Positions 4,945 through 5,712 of a stretch of DNA of 5,712 nt are shown here, one piece after another. Both the position numbers and the translations under genes were made by a program. The notes under the pieces were generated by a model. The model saw nothing but the letters and a program-made list of their open reading frames with translations. It had not been told where the DNA came from and did not search any database. Every line of letters starts with the position of its first letter. Positions within the stretch are counted from its first letter, which is position 1. This DNA is from Solirubrobacteraceae bacterium (GTDB lineage Bacteria > Actinomycetota > Thermoleophilia > Solirubrobacterales > Solirubrobacteraceae): positions 1 to 5,712 of the forward strand of contig JASLDD010000207.1 of NCBI GenBank assembly GCA_030151725.1, given 5' to 3'.

Positions 4945-5712
4945 ATGCTCTCGGCAGCACGGCCGTTCGATCCCAGCGCGTTGAGCCCGGCGCCCGCGAT
5001 CGCGATCACCGGGGCCGGCGCGGTCAGCGCGCTGGGCAACAGCGCGGATGCGCTGACAGACGCTTGGTTGGCGGGACGGTCCGGCATCCACGACGGTCGG
5101 GGCGGATGCCTCGAGTTCGACCCGCTGGCATTCCTCGGCCGCAAGGAAGTGCGCCGCACCGATCGCTTCACCCAACTCGCGCTCGCCGCCGCCGAGGATG
5201 GGCTTGCGCAGGCCGGCTGGCTGCCGACGACGCCGCACGACCCTACCCGTGTGGCATGCCTGATGGGAACCGGCATTGGCGGCATCCAAACGCTTGAGAA
5301 TCAGCACACCAACCTCACAGATCGCGGGCCGCGATCGATCTCGCCGCTGACGATCCCGATGATGATGCCCAATTCGCCTGCCGGCTACATGGTCATGACC
5401 CACGGCTGGCAGGGTTCGAGCATGGCTGTCAGTGCCGCCTGTGCCACGGGCGGGCACACGATCGGCGCAGCAGCCCGCATGATCCAGGCCGGTGATGCCG
5501 ATGCGGTGATTGTCGGCGCGTCGGATGCTGGTCTGACACCCCTTGCCACAGGTGCGTTCGAGGCGATGGGAGCTGTGTCGCCGACGGGGCGTTCGTTGCC
5601 GTTTGATGCGCGCCGCGATGGGTTCGTGATGGGTGAGGGCGCGGGGGTGCTGGTGCTCGAGCATGCTGAGCGTGCGCGTGAGCGCGGTGCGGTGATCCTC
5701 GGCGAAGTTCTC
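4945..5712 (+). CDS. Beta-ketoacyl-ACP synthase II (FabF/KAS family) paralogue, 3' end missing
   Basis: This is a second KAS, 256 codons visible from ATG 4945 to the right edge, about 150 residues short of the usual length. It has AITGAGAVSALG (20-31), MGTGIGGI (107-114), nucleophile Cys166 in SAACATGGHTIG, then SPTGRSLPFDARRDGFVMGE (213-232). The catalytic His residues lie beyond the edge. Compared with the left KAS, the two are clearly paralogous but only moderately similar (by eye around half identical) up to residue 209. From Ala210 on they are identical in protein and DNA. The ATG has no strong Shine-Dalgarno; TTG at 4936 is an alternative in-frame start. Because both copies keep Cys, they are not a KS-alpha/chain-length-factor pair, and their opposite orientation also argues against that. 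The gene could serve primary fatty-acid synthesis or a specialised acyl pathway connected with the halogenase-like enzyme. Confidence 0.93.
   Translation, partial: MLSAARPFDPSALSPAPAIAITGAGAVSALGNSADALTDAWLAGRSGIHDGRGGCLEFDPLAFLGRKEVRRTDRFTQLALAAAEDGLAQAGWLPTTPHDPTRVACLMGTGIGGIQTLENQHTNLTDRGPRSISPLTIPMMMPNSPAGYMVMTHGWQGSSMAVSAACATGGHTIGAAARMIQAGDADAVIVGASDAGLTPLATGAFEAMGAVSPTGRSLPFDARRDGFVMGEGAGVLVLEHAERARERGAVILGEVL
5572..5712. repeat. Right arm of exact 141-bp terminal inverted repeat
   Basis: This is the reverse complement of bases 1-141 without mismatch. The preceding codon already differs (GGA here, GAG in the left gene). It encodes residues 210-256 of the right KAS. Third codon positions here are G in 24 of 47 codons, T in 12, C in 10 and A in 1. 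Confidence 0.97.

Noticed and set aside
4599..5297. A 232-codon plus-strand frame starting in the intergenic region
   Set aside because: It runs out of frame through the right KAS coding sequence and begins at a TTG with no ribosome site. The intergenic part has no family pattern, and the composition after 4945 is a frame shadow.
4495..5664. A 389-codon open frame on the minus strand covering the end of the halogenase-like gene, the gap and the right KAS
   Set aside because: Its right half is antisense to an unmistakable KAS gene, the sequence is rich in Arg/His/Pro low-meaning runs typical of antisense frames in GC-rich DNA, and no domain is recognisable.
1..5712. Transposon or insertion sequence bounded by 141-bp terminal inverted repeats
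   Set aside because: The repeat arms lie inside KAS coding sequence in frame, and no transposase or integrase gene is present, so homologous gene segments and an assembly overlap explain them better.
1..5712. KS-alpha/chain-length-factor pair of a type II polyketide synthase
   Set aside because: Both proteins keep the active-site cysteine (Cys174, Cys166) and the genes point in opposite directions, unlike co-directional KS/CLF pairs.

Overview
This GC-rich window looks like a complete metagenomic contig from a high-GC actinobacterium. The best lineage clue is the secreted protein at 1951-2808. It resembles, from memory, an unnamed family of exported proteins common in Thermoleophilia (Solirubrobacterales and relatives). 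That assignment is inference, since no database was searched.

Layout: two outward-facing, incomplete beta-ketoacyl-ACP synthase (KAS, FabF-type) genes bound the window. One lies on the minus strand (1-792) and one on the plus strand (4945-5712). Both keep the catalytic cysteine, and both run off the ends before the catalytic histidines. Between them, all on the plus strand, lie a small AhpD-fold-like protein (891-1337), a carboxymuconolactone decarboxylase/AhpD-like 'peroxidase-related' protein (1334-1930, overlapping the previous gene by 4 bp), a secreted protein with a signal peptide (1951-2808), and a flavin-dependent halogenase-like FAD oxidoreductase (2910-4580). Spacing suggests the first three form one operon, with the halogenase-like gene probably included after a 101-bp gap that holds a strong hairpin. 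A 98-bp divergent region (793-890) separates this operon from the left KAS gene. A 364-bp non-coding stretch (4581-4944) holds a terminator-like hairpin and a perfect 16-bp palindrome ahead of the right KAS gene.

The most striking structural observation is that the first 141 bases are the exact reverse complement of the last 141 bases, and identity stops abruptly at base 142. The two KAS proteins are only moderately similar upstream of this block. An exact 141-nt overlap equals a widely used maximum k-mer size of de Bruijn metagenome assemblers. The contig therefore probably ends where a real inverted repeat of at least 141 bp could not be resolved. If the repeat is real, the two KAS genes share a homogenised segment (gene conversion or recent exchange) and flank a segment that could invert.

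Functionally, two acyl-chain-condensing enzymes, an FAD halogenase-like enzyme and redox-type AhpD-fold proteins would fit a small lipid or polyketide-type secondary-metabolite locus. The product and the halogenase substrate cannot be read from the sequence.
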